Assembly (NCBI GenBank): GCA_029204225.1
Contig: CM055101.1
Coordinates: 61,521,340-61,585,339 of the forward strand
DNA from: Diphasiastrum complanatum
Taxonomy: Eukaryota > Streptophyta > Lycopodiopsida > Lycopodiales > Lycopodiaceae
DNA length: 64,000 nt
Reading direction: 5' to 3'
Position 1 is the first letter of the stretch, and each line of letters starts with the position of its first letter. Positions 31,436 to 42,674 of this stretch are shown here, piece after piece. Below the pieces are notes generated by a model, which was not told where the DNA came from, searched no databases, and was given only the letters and a program-made list of their open reading frames with translations. The position numbers and the translations under genes are program-made.

Positions 31436-33163
31436 CTAGCTTGGTTCAATCATTGCTTTACTAATCACTCCAAGTGATGATCTGAACTTCATAAAAGGTG
31501 TCTTTTGAAGTGGTTTAGTAAGTAGATCAGCTACACATTCATTGCTTGGAACATGCTCCAAAGCAATCTCCTTGGCTTGCACCATTTCTCTCACAAAGTG
31601 ATGGCATATCTCAATGTGCTTAGATCTTGCATGGAAGATTGGGTTAGATGCAAGGTGTTGGGCTGATATATTGTCATTGTAGATGATTGGTGCCTCCTCT
31701 GAATCCATGATCTTTAGTTCCACCAATAATATCTTGATCCAAAGTACCTCCTTTGTAGTGGTTGTCAAAGCTTTGTACTCGGCCTCGGTTGAAGATAGAG
31801 ATATAGTTTCTTGCTTTTTTGAAAGCCATGAAACCACACCTTCTCCTATGAAAGTTGAATAGGCACTTGTTGATTTCCTATCCCTCTTGTCCCCTGCAAA
31901 ATCTGAATCACTAAATGCATGATGGTTAATCACATCTCCTCTATATAGAATCCCAAAATCCAATGTACCCGAGATGTATCTTAGAATCCTCTTAGCCTTT
32001 TTCCAATGGATATTCAATGGCTTTTGCATGGATTGGCTCAACCTACATACACTAAAGCTAAGATCTGGTCTAGTTATAGTGATCCACATTAAGGAACCTA
32101 TAAGTTGCCTAAACAAAGTGATTTCCATGAAGGATCTTTCATCATCTTCATTTGGCACTTTTACATCTTGCTCCATTGGTGTGTCAACACTTTTGCATAC
32201 TTCCATCTTAAACTTCTTCAAAAGACTTTGAGCATAGTTTACTTGACTTATAAAGATAAAATCAGACCCTCTAAGTACTTCTATGCCTAAGATGAAGTGA
32301 AGACACCCTAGATCTACCATCTTGAACTCTAAGGATAGATCTATCTTGATTTTTTCAATACCATCAATACTATTTCCACTAATGATGATGTCATCTACAT
32401 AAATGAGTAAAAGTACAATACCAACATCATCAAACTTAATGTAAAGAGTGGGATCATATTCACTTTGAACAAAAGAAAGTGAAATAAGATAGCAATGTAG
32501 TCTTGAATTCCAAGATCTCGAGGCTTGCTTCAAGCCATAGATGCTTCTTTGGAGATGGCATACTTTGTTCTCCATTCCATGCTTGATGAACCCTTGTGGC
32601 TGCTCCATATAGATATCCTCTTCCAAAAAACCATTCAAGAAAGCATTAGAGACATCTATTTGACATAGAATCCATCCAAAATGTGATGCAAGTGCAATGA
32701 TTAGTCTTATTGTGACCATCTTGGCCACGGGTGCAAAAGTTTCCTCATAGTCTATCCCTCTCTCTTGAGCATAACCTTTTGCAACTAATCTTGCTTTATG
32801 TTTGTTAACACTCCCATTTGCATTCAACTTAAGCTTGAAGACCCACTTGCATCCTATTACATTCCTTTGAGGTCTCTCAACAAGCAACCAAGTTTCATTC
32901 TCAATCAAGGCATCATAATCATCCAACATAGCTTTATACCATTCTTTGGAGTTCAATGCATCTTCAACATTAGACGGTTCTTCAAAACTAGATAAAGCAT
33001 AAGAAGTGGATGAGATACCCTCAACTTGCTGTCCTTTGCCTTGATATGTGAGCCTTGATGGCTCCACTTTTGCCCTTGAAGATCTCCTTGGTGTGATAGG
33101 TGGGTTTGGTGCTTGCTCCTCCATGAGCTCCTCCTCAAAACCAAGATCTTGCTCCTCGGCCAT
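31436..33163 (-). CDS. Copia D reverse transcriptase and RNase H (575 codons open)
   Basis: The open stretch starts at an internal Met (MAEEQDLGFEEELMEEQ) in the linker after integrase; the real protein is continuous with integrase, from which a frameshift near 33,170 separates it. RT has EWYKAMLDDYDALIENETW, CKWVFKLKLNANGSVNKHKA, ETFAPVAKMVTIRLIIAL, QIDVSNAFLNGFLEEDIYM, SIYGLKQASRSWNSRL and catalytic IYVDDIIISGN. RNase H has AFSDSDFAGDKRDRKSTSAY, SLSSTEAEYKALTTTTKE, KHIEICHHFVREMVQAKEI and CVADLLTKPLQ. All key acidic residues are present. It ends 14 bp before the LTR. Confidence 0.93.
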   Translation of the reverse strand: MAEEQDLGFEEELMEEQAPNPPITPRRSSRAKVEPSRLTYQGKGQQVEGISSTSYALSSFEEPSNVEDALNSKEWYKAMLDDYDALIENETWLLVERPQRNVIGCKWVFKLKLNANGSVNKHKARLVAKGYAQERGIDYEETFAPVAKMVTIRLIIALASHFGWILCQIDVSNAFLNGFLEEDIYMEQPQGFIKHGMENKVCHLQRSIYGLKQASRSWNSRLHCYLISLSFVQSEYDPTLYIKFDDVGIVLLLIYVDDIIISGNSIDGIEKIKIDLSLEFKMVDLGCLHFILGIEVLRGSDFIFISQVNYAQSLLKKFKMEVCKSVDTPMEQDVKVPNEDDERSFMEITLFRQLIGSLMWITITRPDLSFSVCRLSQSMQKPLNIHWKKAKRILRYISGTLDFGILYRGDVINHHAFSDSDFAGDKRDRKSTSAYSTFIGEGVVSWLSKKQETISLSSTEAEYKALTTTTKEVLWIKILLVELKIMDSEEAPIIYNDNISAQHLASNPIFHARSKHIEICHHFVREMVQAKEIALEHVPSNECVADLLTKPLQKTPFMKFRSSLGVISKAMIEPS

Positions 33164-33789
33164 CTTCTTCTTGATTGTTGGAGCATTGAGCCTTCTTCAA
33201 GCATATGCATATGATGTTCATCAAAGATGACATCCCTTGAAACAACAAATTTGTTCAAGGATGGAAGATAGACTTTGTAGCCCTTGCTTGAGCTTGCATA
33301 TCCAAGCATGATCCCTCTTGTGGAAGATGGATCCTCCTTGGGTCTTGTTTCCAATGGCACATGCACATAACATATACACCCAAAAACTTTCAAGTGATTA
33401 AGATTGGGTTTCTTTCCATACAACATCTCATAAGGAGTTTTGCCTTCAATGGCTTTGCAAGACACCCTATTCATCAAGTAGTTTGCACATACAAGAGACT
33501 CACCCCAAAAGGATTTGGGCAAACAAGCATCTAATCTTAAAGCCTTAGAACATTCACATAATGTTCTATTCCTTCTTTCAGCAACTCCATTTTGTTGAGG
33601 AGTGTAAGGACAAGAAGTCTCTTTCTTGATCCCTTCCTCCTCACAAAAGGCCTTGAACTCATTGGAGATGAATTCTCCACTATTGTCACTTCTAAGAATC
33701 TTGATGCTATGATTATGATGCTTTTCCACAAACAACTTGAACTTTACAAAAGTATCAAATACTTGAGACTTGAAGGAAAGTAAGAACAC
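33164..33789 (-). pseudogene. Copia D integrase C-terminal part
   Basis: It continues the integrase after a stop at about 33,802. It has LRSDNSGEF (second catalytic Asp), YTPQQNGVAERRNR (catalytic Glu), SFWGESLVCANYLMNR, KVFGCICYVHVPLETRPKED and FVVSRDVIFDEHHMH. The frame is lost near 33,170 by a frameshift into the RT linker, after which the other frame (from 33,163) carries RT. Confidence 0.9.
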
Positions 33790-33804
33790 CCAACAATATC
33801 TTGA

Positions 33805-34896
33805 TTAGTCATCAATGAAGGTTACGAACATGGATGAACCTCCATTAGATTTGGTGCTAGCAATGTGCACATCCGAGTGTATGAGTTCAAGAGGATGAGA
33901 TGACTTTGTGATGGAGTTAGGAAACACCTTCTTATGTGCCTTGGATAAGGCACAAGCTTCACAAACCTTGTCTTCCTTCCCAATAGACCTTGGTAGGCCT
34001 AAAGCATACTCCTCCTTGATCATAGCCTCCATGGAACCCGAGTTGACATGTCCAAGTCTTTTGTGCCATAAAGTAAAGGTAGATATCTTGCTCTTCTCGG
34101 CCAACATGACAACATTAGTATCCACAAATGCATCCAACTTATAAAGTTTGCCAAGTCTAGTGCCCTTAGCCACTATCTTACCCTTCTTCTTGATGAAACA
34201 TTCATTTGAAGCAAAGTCAACATTGAAACCATTGTCTACCATTTGGCCAACACTTAGTAGATTCTTTGTTATTGTAGGAATGTACAAAACACCTTCTATG
34301 TTGATCTTTTTGGAAGATCCTAAGAAAAGGAAAATGCTACCAACCCCTTCAATCTTACAAGCTTCATCATTTGCTGTATAGATAGACTTTATAGGTCCAT
34401 CATAAAATAAGAGAGAAGAGAAAAACTCCCTTTTACTAGTCATGTGTGAACTAGCACCCGAGTCAATCCACCAAGGATCTTCTCCTTTGAAGCTTGTTGA
34501 AGAAAATATGGACATCATGAGAGAGTCCTCATGTGAACCCTCCTCCTCCTCCTCTTTGCTCATGTTGGCTTGGCTTTGATCTTGCTTCCTCTTGAAGCAT
34601 TCCGAGGCATAATGCCCCATCTTGCTACAATAGTAGCACTTCACCTTTGATTTGTCCTTCTTGACTTTGGTGGTTGATGGAGATGCCTTTGGGGGTCCTT
34701 CTTGATCTTCAAGCTTTGTAGACTTCTTGAATGTTGATCCTTTGCCTTTGTACTTGCCTTTGCCTTTGGTGAAGAGAGCTTGGTCATCTCCACCTTGGAT
34801 GGAAAGCCTATCCATCCTCTCTTGCATTTGGCTCCTTCTTGATTCCTCGGCCATGAGTGTGCCTTGGAGTTCTTCAAGTATGGGTAGCTTACCCAT
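33805..34896 (-). CDS. Copia D nucleocapsid, protease, integrase N-terminus
   Basis: 363 codons are open, in frame with gag upstream (TAG at about 34,909 between them) and with the integrase downstream (TAA at about 33,802). In order: a Lys-rich stretch, zinc knuckle CYYCSKMGHYASEC, protease WWIDSGASSHMTS with the intact Asp-Ser-Gly, GAG-pre-integrase (LWHKRLGHVNSGSMEAM, CEACALSKAHK) and integrase start LIHSDVHIA with the first catalytic Asp, ending FVTFIDD. Met at 34,896 is internal. Confidence 0.9.
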   Translation of the reverse strand: MGKLPILEELQGTLMAEESRRSQMQERMDRLSIQGGDDQALFTKGKGKYKGKGSTFKKSTKLEDQEGPPKASPSTTKVKKDKSKVKCYYCSKMGHYASECFKRKQDQSQANMSKEEEEEGSHEDSLMMSIFSSTSFKGEDPWWIDSGASSHMTSKREFFSSLLFYDGPIKSIYTANDEACKIEGVGSIFLFLGSSKKINIEGVLYIPTITKNLLSVGQMVDNGFNVDFASNECFIKKKGKIVAKGTRLGKLYKLDAFVDTNVVMLAEKSKISTFTLWHKRLGHVNSGSMEAMIKEEYALGLPRSIGKEDKVCEACALSKAHKKVFPNSITKSSHPLELIHSDVHIASTKSNGGSSMFVTFIDD

Positions 34897-34908
34897 AATT
34901 GCATATCC

Positions 34909-35403
34909 CTAAACCAAATTGTCAAATTCAAAGCTTAGTCCATTCAATATGAGTTGAACAAGCTCTTCATCCTTGATAGGGTTACCTATAAAGGCTAGCT
35001 CTTTGTTCAATTCCTTTACTCTTAGGACAAAAGTATGTGCACTCTCTCCTTTCTTTTGATAGCTTCTATAGATTTGATTCTTCAAAGCTAACATTCTAGT
35101 TTGGTTCTTGGATTTATAGACCTTTTTCAAAGTCTCCCAAGCATCTTGAGCTGAAGTGCAATCTCCTACCTCTCTTAAGAGTTCATTTGCAACATTCATT
35201 TTTATGCAATGTAGTGCAACATTGCACCTCTTGATGTATTTGGCTTTTTCTTGAGGATGAATAGGTTCACCCTCCTTACCATTTACAATTTCCATCAGAT
35301 CTTGCATGATCATGATAGATTCCATTCTAACTTTCCATATGGAATAGTTAGTTTTGTTGAGCCTTTCATTAGTATCCAAAAGATATGCATTTATAGATGC
35401 CAT
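34909..35403 (-). CDS. Copia D gag N-terminal domain
   Basis: ATG at 35,403 (MASINAYLLDTNERLN) is the likely real start, 800 nt downstream of the PBS. The domain has YSIWKVRMESIMIMQDLMEI, CNVALHCIKMNVANELLREV, AWETLKKVYKSKNQTRM and ELVQLILNGLSFEFDNLV, then TAG. The same frame runs on to the nucleocapsid, so this TAG is either a disabling mutation or a gag-pol boundary; similar elements here lack a stop at this point, so mutation is more likely. Confidence 0.9.
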   Translation of the reverse strand: MASINAYLLDTNERLNKTNYSIWKVRMESIMIMQDLMEIVNGKEGEPIHPQEKAKYIKRCNVALHCIKMNVANELLREVGDCTSAQDAWETLKKVYKSKNQTRMLALKNQIYRSYQKKGESAHTFVLRVKELNKELAFIGNPIKDEELVQLILNGLSFEFDNLV

Positions 35404-36201
35404 CTAGTCTCCTAATCAAGGACTTGACACAAATAAAGGTTACTTCTATTGATTTGATTGAAGGTCTAGCTTATCCCACTTCTTAGGGACCTGAAAAGAT
35501 CAGTAATAGACTTCCTATAAAGATCTAAGAATGATCTCTAACAAAATCAAATCATAGAATACTAGAAACAATGCACTTGCTTGATTGAAGTAGACAATAC
35601 TAGTAGAATTGCCCCTCTTTCTATAAAGAACATTAAAGCTTCCAAATGATCTGATCAAGAGTGAATTTCAGCAACCTAATATACTTCCAAAATCACTTGT
35701 AAAAGATCTAAATGGAACTTAATGAGGATGCAACACAATCTACTATCCAATCACAAGCAAAAAATGATCAAAATTGATGAAAAATTGATCTAATTTAGTG
35801 CATAAGTCAAGCAATGGTTGGACTGAACCTAAATCACTTTAGGAGGTGTCTACTACACCTTAGAACAGCCTTGAAGAGTCCCCAAAACTCTGATCTTCCC
35901 TCTCCTTGAATGCTAGAAAGCCCCCTCTATGAAATCACCTCCAAAACTTGCTTAGAAATCAATGCTTGGAGCAAGCAAAACTTGCTATCTTGGTAATGTG
36001 AATTGAATTCAACTTTGCCTCTGGTTTTAGACATCTAAACACCTGCAAATGAAGTCACATAACACCAATCTCCAATGTATTTGACTCACTTTGAGTTCTA
36101 GAATCAATACTAGATGCTAAGATCCAATCTACACAAGATTTAGATCAAAAATTGTGATCAAATTGAATGAAAACCAAGGATTTAGCTCATTTCAGCCTTT
36201 A
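35404..36201 (-). other. Copia D untranslated leader
   Basis: About 800 nt between PBS and gag ATG with no gene recognised. A long leader is also seen in copia B. Confidence 0.7.
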
Positions 36202-36214
36202 GGCTCTGATACCA
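36202..36214 (-). other. Copia D primer-binding site
   Basis: Plus strand GGCTCTGATACCA is the reverse complement of TGGTATCAGAGCC. It abuts the 5' LTR, as expected for an initiator-Met-primed copia. Confidence 0.93.
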
Positions 36215-36896
36215 TGTAAAAATTACAGCAAATAAGGATCCTAAAACACTTGAAATGATGAGGGAAACAATAGATTATGATTTCATATGATTAGCACAAG
36301 TTGAACCATCAAAATCCATCAAAAATCTATGCTTGAACCTCACTAAATGGCCCAAATCCTTGAAGAAGGCTTCACACGTGTGAAAGTACGGCCTCCCACA
36401 GTCTGAGTACTGTACACCAGACCTACATTCAATCCTATAATCATTAGTAATCACAAGTACTCTAACAATTATGAACATAGAGAGCAATTGCACCATTATG
36501 AGAGAAAAAACATGAAATTGCTTGATTGATTTTGGTGAGATATCATCACCTATATATACATGACCCATCACGGTTTTGGGCAGGTATGAGTAGCCCTAAA
36601 CCTATCCCTAATTCTAATTTTGGTGGATCTTTCAACCCTACCAAGTTAGGGTTGGAATCTTGGAGATCTCTCAACAATGCAAAAACTACCAAAAATAGCT
36701 CCTATTTTTTCTCCCTTGTATCTAAGCATAATTTGGACTCATTCCAAAGGTTCTAACACTTAGGTCTACTTGAGAACATCCTTATGAATGGAATCCTATG
36801 CTATTTGGCACGTGTGACAAGCCACATCATGACCATCTAACTATTTACAAGTCATATGACCAAAACTAGTCAAGCTAGAATTGTGAATTTTTAACA
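36215..36896 (-). repeat. Copia D 5' LTR
   Basis: Same length and ends as the left LTR. CACACGTGTG at 36,373-36,382 and GCACGTGTGAC near 36,809. In the minus orientation it starts TGTTAAAAATTCACAATTC. Confidence 0.95.
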
Positions 36897-36913
36897 AGGA
36901 TGATCTCATACCA

Positions 36914-37810
36914 ATGAGCCATGCATTAACTTATGATGGCAATGCAGAACTTACGGATGAACAGATTCTACATCATATGGATCCGACCAGATTTGGAGTG
37001 CGTAATATTCCTGATGAACCAACAATCAAATTGCCCAAAGCAGTTATATTGAAGGGAGACAGGATGACAGGTTCGATGACAAATAAACAAGCAAAGCAAC
37101 ATTATAATACGGTACTGAAATGGGAAAATCTCCCTCAAAAGATTGATTCAAAGGAAGTGCCACCTCTATTGGATAAAGACAAAGGAAAAGTCAAGAATGA
37201 TTCTTCAAGTCAGATCTCCAGCAATACATCATCGTCTAGGAAGTCTTCACCTGAGAAGAAAGATTTATCGTCCCAGAAGTCATCACCTCCACGATCAATT
37301 CCTGCTAAGAAGACTAAACAAAGATCCAAGACAAGTCCTTTAGAAAAAGAACAAGCAAATGTAGTCCAACATGATATGCCAGAGCATTTTAAACGTTATA
37401 CACTGGATGATGTGGTTATCATGTTACCTAAAGCACATCGTGAACCTGAAGAACACATGCCAGAGTCTAAAGAGATTTACGATGGCCCAGCTAGGACGCA
37501 GCCAATGAATCTTGCAGAACAAGGAGAACCAGAAAAGATTGTACAAGTGGGATCACAACTTACTTCTGAACAGTATCAAGCACTCTGTTTGCTACTTATG
37601 AAGTATCAAGATTGTTTTGCATGGACTTATCAAGATTTGAAAGGTCTTCCGACATCAGTCATTGAACATACCATACCTTTAGTACCTGATGCAGTACCAA
37701 AGGTTACAAAGTTCTATCGTTGTAATCCTAATGCGGCAGATCTGATAAAGAAAGAACTTCATAGATTGCTTGACGCCGATTTCATTTATGAGATCGAGCA
37801 TACCAAATGA
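36914..37810 (+). CDS. gypsy pol: protease-RT linker and RT start
   Basis: 298 codons are open from an internal Met just right of copia D. A charged, Ser/Lys-rich linker (DKGKVKNDSSSQISSNTSSS, SSPEKKDLSSQKSSPPRS) is followed by RYTLDDVVIMLPKAHREPEE. RT begins at CLLLMKYQDCFAWTYQDLKG and IEHTIPLVPDAVPKV. It ends at TGA (HTK-stop-ISPIV), where copy 1 still has TGG, i.e. Trp. Copy 1 starts at base 37,587 of this alignment. Confidence 0.85.
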   Translation: MSHALTYDGNAELTDEQILHHMDPTRFGVRNIPDEPTIKLPKAVILKGDRMTGSMTNKQAKQHYNTVLKWENLPQKIDSKEVPPLLDKDKGKVKNDSSSQISSNTSSSRKSSPEKKDLSSQKSSPPRSIPAKKTKQRSKTSPLEKEQANVVQHDMPEHFKRYTLDDVVIMLPKAHREPEEHMPESKEIYDGPARTQPMNLAEQGEPEKIVQVGSQLTSEQYQALCLLLMKYQDCFAWTYQDLKGLPTSVIEHTIPLVPDAVPKVTKFYRCNPNAADLIKKELHRLLDADFIYEIEHTK

Positions 37811-38887
37811 ATTTCACCGATTGTCATTGTTCCTAAGAAAAATGAAAAATTGTGAATCTGTGTGAATCTCAAAGCATTGAATAAAGTGACACAGAAGGAT
37901 CACTTTCTGTTACCTTTTATTGAAAGCATTTTGGATCTCCTTGCTGGAGCGGAAGCTTATAGTTTCCTGGATGGATTTAGTGGTTACAAACAGGTTATGA
38001 TTTCACCTTCCGATGGCCACAAAACTGCTTTTGCAACAGAATGGGACACCTATGCTTACAAAGTAATGTCGTTTGGACTCTGTAATGCACCAAGTTCATT
38101 CCAAAGAGTAATGCAATTTTCCTTTAAAGATTATCTACAAAAATTTCTTGAAATTTACTTCGACGACTTGGGAGTTCATAGTACAGATACAGACCACCTG
38201 GATCGATTGGAAAAAGTCTTTGAAAGATGCCACAAATATCAGATTTATCTAAATCCTAAAAAATGCCAGATATGGGTTTCTCACGGAGTGGTGCTTGGAC
38301 ATGTGATATCAAGACATGGTATTGCCACCGATTATTCTAAGGTCAAAGTTATTGTGGAATTGCCACTGCCAGCAACAATTCGAGGAGTTTATGTGTTTAT
38401 GGGTCATGCGAACTACTATCAAATTTTTATTATCTTCTTTGTGGATTTAGCACGACCTATATACAAATTAACTATTGTTCCTATTTGGACAGTAGAGGCG
38501 TTAGAAGCCTTTGAAATGTTAAAAAAAACATTATCTTCAGCACCAATACTGCATTCTCCAGATTGGACATTAGAGTTTCATGTTCATACGGACGCCTCAA
38601 AATACGCCATTGGATCAGTTTTGACGCAGCCAGGTGACTATAAGAAGGATTATCCTATACGATTTGCAAGCACATAGCTTATAGATCCAGAGAAGAATTA
38701 TTCAACAATAGAACGTGAAGCGCTAGCCATGATTTTTTTTGTTCGAAAATTTCGTCACTATCTCATGGAAATGCACTTTGCATTTTATATGGATCATCAA
38801 CCGTTACTTTACTTGGTAAATAAGACGTGTAATACTGGACGTATTGCAAGATGGTTATTATTATTGACTGAATTTGACTTTTGAATT
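37811..38887 (+). pseudogene. gypsy RT and RNase H, copy 2
   Basis: 37,862-38,677 is open with RT motifs VNLKALNK, AYSFLDGFSGYKQVMISP, SFGLCNAPSSFQRVM, and YFDDLGVHS where copy 1 has YLDD. It then has LEKVFERCHKYQIYLNPKKC (lost from copy 1), GHVISRHGIATD and RNase H SPDWTLEFHVHTDASKYAIG. In-frame TAG follows RFAST near 38,675 and TGA follows EFDF near 38,881, both shared with copy 1. Confidence 0.88.
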
Positions 38888-40112
38888 GTGGTCAGAAAGG
38901 GGAAGCAACATTATCTAGCCGATCACGTTTCACGAATTGAATCCGCACCAGTTAATATTGAAGTGGATGATGAATTGCTAGATGCTGCGTTGTTCTATGT
39001 TGAAGCAGTACCTGAGTGGGCGGCATATATTGTTGAGTACCTGATGCTAGGACAACCGAATGACTCTTTGACAAAAGTACAGAAAAGACAATTGATTCAT
39101 AAGGCTAAACCTTATCAATTAATTGCAGGACAATTGTATCCTCGTGGATCAAATAATATTTTACGAAGATGTGTTTTACCGCATGAAGTACCAGATATAA
39201 TTATGTTTTCACATGATGGCATGGGTGGAGGACACTTCTCTACAGATATTACTATTCGTAAACTTTTGCAATCCGGTCGTTGGTGGCCTACGCTTCATAA
39301 GGACACAAAATTTTATTCAGACATGTGATGTCTGCCAGCGAGCACGACGGCCTACTCGACAGAATTATGAACCCTTACATCCGGTTTTATTGCAAGCACC
39401 ATTTGAAAAATGGGGACTGGATTATGTTGGTCCTATTCATCCCGTTGCTCAAGGATCTCAGGCTCGCTACATTATCGTCGCAACTGATTATATGACCAAG
39501 TGGGTTGAAGCCAAAGCTGTCCAAGTAGCTGATGCGAAATCTACAGCTAAGTTTCTATATGAAAATATTATAATCAGATTTGGATGTCCGATCGAAATTG
39601 TCAATGATCGGGGTACACACTTTGTTAATCAAACAATAAAGTGTTTACTGAAAGATTTTTTTGTTATACACAGATTTAGTACTCCCTATTATCCCAGAGG
39701 GAATGGCCAAGCTGAATCTTCCAATAAGATTCTCTGCACCATTATGACAAAGACAGTTGAAACGAGTCGGCTTGATTGGGAACATAAATTGTATGTAGTA
39801 TTATGGGCATTCAAAACCGCTTACAAAAATAGTACAAATCAAACACCTTTGCAACTGGTTTATGGTCAAGATGCTTTTATGCCAATTGAATTTTTAATCT
39901 CATATTTATGCATAGCAGCAACGAAACGATTAAATGATGATCAGGCACAATCGACGATTGCATCAGAAAGATCTGAAAGCAGGAGATCTTGCATTGATGT
40001 ACAAAACCAAGCTGATCAAGGGTAAGTTGAAGTTTACTGGGGAAGGCCCATGTAAAGTGAAGGAAATCCTGAACTATGGCGTAGTAATTCTTGAGCACTT
40101 GGATGGGAAATG
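38888..40112 (+). pseudogene. gypsy integrase, copy 2, frameshifted
   Basis: 38,888-39,328 encodes the RNase H tail and zinc region; a 2-nt loss near 39,307 shifts the frame, and the core continues to 40,025 with GLDYVGP, NDRGTHF and GQAESSN, all catalytic residues present. About 135 nt present in copy 1 (2,313-2,425) are missing near 39,943, removing part of the C-terminal region. The GPY-like end (GEGP, KVKEIL) is readable near 40,035-40,070. Confidence 0.87.
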
Positions 40113-40970
40113 ATTTGATACTCCGGTAAATGGCAGTCGATTATGCAAGTTTCGACAGCCTGCTCCGCCAGTTCAGCAAGCCCGATCTCAATATTTTTTT
40201 TTTTATTTGTTTTCAATTTTTTGTTTTCAGTATTTAATTTGTTGACTTTTTTTTTGGAAAAAGACAGTTGAAAATAAAAATAAGAAAAGACTGATGAGCA
40301 AAAGTCAGGAAGTCATCAGCATAAGGAAACGGAAGCACAGTATTTTTTTTTTATGGAAAATGACTTAGAAAACCACTGTTTTGGGCCGATTTGGCCAATA
40401 CAGTATCAGAAACCTTTGCTGATTTATCTAAATTGAGGTGGGCAAAGGTTTCTGACAAGAGAAAATTCAATTTTTGAGTCAGACGAATGTTCAATGATAT
40501 GCCATTTTGGGAACCTTCACCGAGCATCATAACGTCATTATGAACCTTCACGAACCTGCTAGATGATCTTAAAATGTCAAAATTAGGTTGTCCATAGATT
40601 CAGATTGTGGAAAAAAGCATTTATGACAGTACCTGGGTGAAGGACCCTCCTGGGGGAAGGTTCATCCTTCGCCAGCCCTAAAAAACGTTCGTCTGATAAG
40701 TTCAGATCCCTAGAAACCTTCGCCGAGATTTTTATAGCCTATTTTTACATTACTGTACATGTCTACAAACTTTTGTTCGGAACTGATCAGCCCAACTACT
40801 ATTCAGTGTAATGGACCCACCAAATTCACCTATAAGTTGGCTGAATTCGATTCATTCCTCACTTGTGCTAGTGAAGCTCTTGCAAATTTTTCTTGCGACC
40901 AAAGCCTTCCAAATTTCCTACATTGCCTTCTGATACATTCTCACGCGGTTATAATTCCTCTCTGATCATC
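40113..40970 (+). other. gypsy inter-ORF region, copy 2
   Basis: Counterpart of 2,585-3,443, with the same motif cluster and the hairpin at 40,407-40,454. No gene recognised. Confidence 0.6.
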
Positions 40971-42478
40971 ATGTCTTCTACCTATACTTCTCAGTCTCCG
41001 CGCTATACTATCCATCGTGATGTCCCATCTACAACGGACATCATGATTCTTCCTAGCACAAGCATGGTCACTCAGTGGATGACCCTTGCGGAGCCGCTAC
41101 TTACTACAATGGGTATTCATGAGAGAGCCTTTTTGGGATGCATCAATATGGATTTCATCACTCTTGCCTTCAGTACGTGGAAGGAAGAGAAATCCAAGTT
41201 TTACATCACCTTCCAAGGAGCCACACACAAGATGCACGTCACTGAGGCCGCACTTGCAGCTATAGGAATCTCATCCAGTACGCATGCCTCACCCAATCAT
41301 AAGCACACCAAACAGGCCATCAAGCCATACATTGACCTCACCAATGATCTGCATTGGACTAATGATAGTTACCTTCTGGAAGCCATCACTGAGCCTTCAA
41401 TCCACGCTGCTGCCCAATTGTTGAATCATTTCCTGATGGTTGGCAACCTCACGAAAGACTGCATCACATCTCAAATCCTTCACAGGATAGTGGAGTCCCA
41501 CATCAAGTTGGCCTAAACCCCTCTTGAACCATATAATTGGTTCAATAATGTTTCTGGTGAGCTCAAGCAAGCTATTAAGGCCAATACAAAGCAACAGTTC
41601 ACCGCTGGCTCTCTATTGTCCCTCTTAGCTGCTTCTCACTTAGAAAATAGAATCCATGGCTTCCACCTGTGCTTTCGGTTTACGAAGAAGCACCAGCCGA
41701 GTCATCTCACCAGGTCTCAAGTTCTCATAGTCGTCGTTGTCCACGCAGCGAGATCATAATTCTTGGCTCGCCTTCCGCGTCACGACGTCGTACTAGGCAT
41801 ACCTTGTCAGCTGCGCTTCAACCCCCTGCTGCTGTTCGCACTGAACTTCCCATTCCCCTCGTTTCTGATGCTCTCCTCGCCTCTAATGCTTCCCTCGCCT
41901 CTGCTCCCATACAAGAACAGTCCGTGACCATTGGGCCTACCATTTCCATCACAGCTGCCCAGGCCGCCTCACGCCCGCACACCGAAGCAACCTCACCCAA
42001 CACACAGTTCTTCATGGATATGTTCGATGATTTCGACCCCCTTGGGGCCATCAAAATCTTTGAAATGCCCCAGAGACCAACACCCTTTGAACCCCAATCC
42101 CCTGGAAGAGGATTCGGACATATCCATGAAGCTATTGTTGGTGTCGAAGATGCCAGTCAGCAACCACCCACACAGGGTAGCCCAGCCACACTTCGGGCCG
42201 ACACAGCTGTCAAGTCACCAAAGCAGTTCGACGCCACGGTGCCTGAAGGGTTTGAAGATGAGGATATTTTTGAAGCCCAGCCACACTTCGGGTCGACACA
42301 GTTGTCAAGTCACCAAAGCAATTCGACGCCACGGTGCTTGAAGGGTTTGAAGACGAGGATATTTTTGAAGAAGAAGAGACTTTGGCACCTATTCCACGCC
42401 TACCACGGACAGTACCATCAAGGTCTCCTGTTGCTGCCACCTCCACGATTGTCGATTCTAGTGATGCTCTCGGATTAG
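40971..42478 (+). pseudogene. gypsy accessory ORF N-terminal part, copy 2
   Basis: ATG at 40,971 (MSSTYTSQSPRY). It matches the copy-1 protein but stops at TAA 41,514-41,516, where copy 1 has Lys (KLAKAP). The frame then continues through a shift near 41,665 (about 14 nt shorter than copy 1) into the Ser/Pro-rich linker (41,669-42,478). The 95-bp tandem duplication is also here. Confidence 0.65.
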
Positions 42479-42674
42479 TTTCGAGCCTTGGGCAAGTGAT
42501 CCAATCTATGTTGGATAAAAAAAAGAAATGGAACAGAGGATCTCTGTTTTAGGATCCGCAAACACTCTGATCAGCCAAAAAATTGTCCAGCTGGATCGAG
42601 AGGTGAAGATAGCCAAGCAACATGAAGAAAAGACTGAAAGTGAAAAGACATTGGCCCAGTAACAAGCTAATTGC

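Larger units (their letters stand above)
30740..36896 (-). mobile_element. Ty1/copia element D, nearly complete, antisense
   Basis: 6,157 bp with LTRs of 682 bp at both ends, PBS and PPT in place. Target-site duplication AGTAT (30,735-30,739) and AGGAT (36,897-36,901) has one mismatch. All coding domains gag-PR-INT-RT-RH are present on the minus strand, broken only by two in-frame stops and one frameshift. About a dozen mismatches separate the LTRs by eye. It interrupts the gypsy between protease and RT. Confidence 0.95.

Noticed and set aside
34909-34911. TAG between gag and pol of copia D as a programmed readthrough site
   Set aside because: Copia B has no stop at the equivalent place and D has another clear nonsense mutation, so a disabling mutation is more likely, though not excluded.
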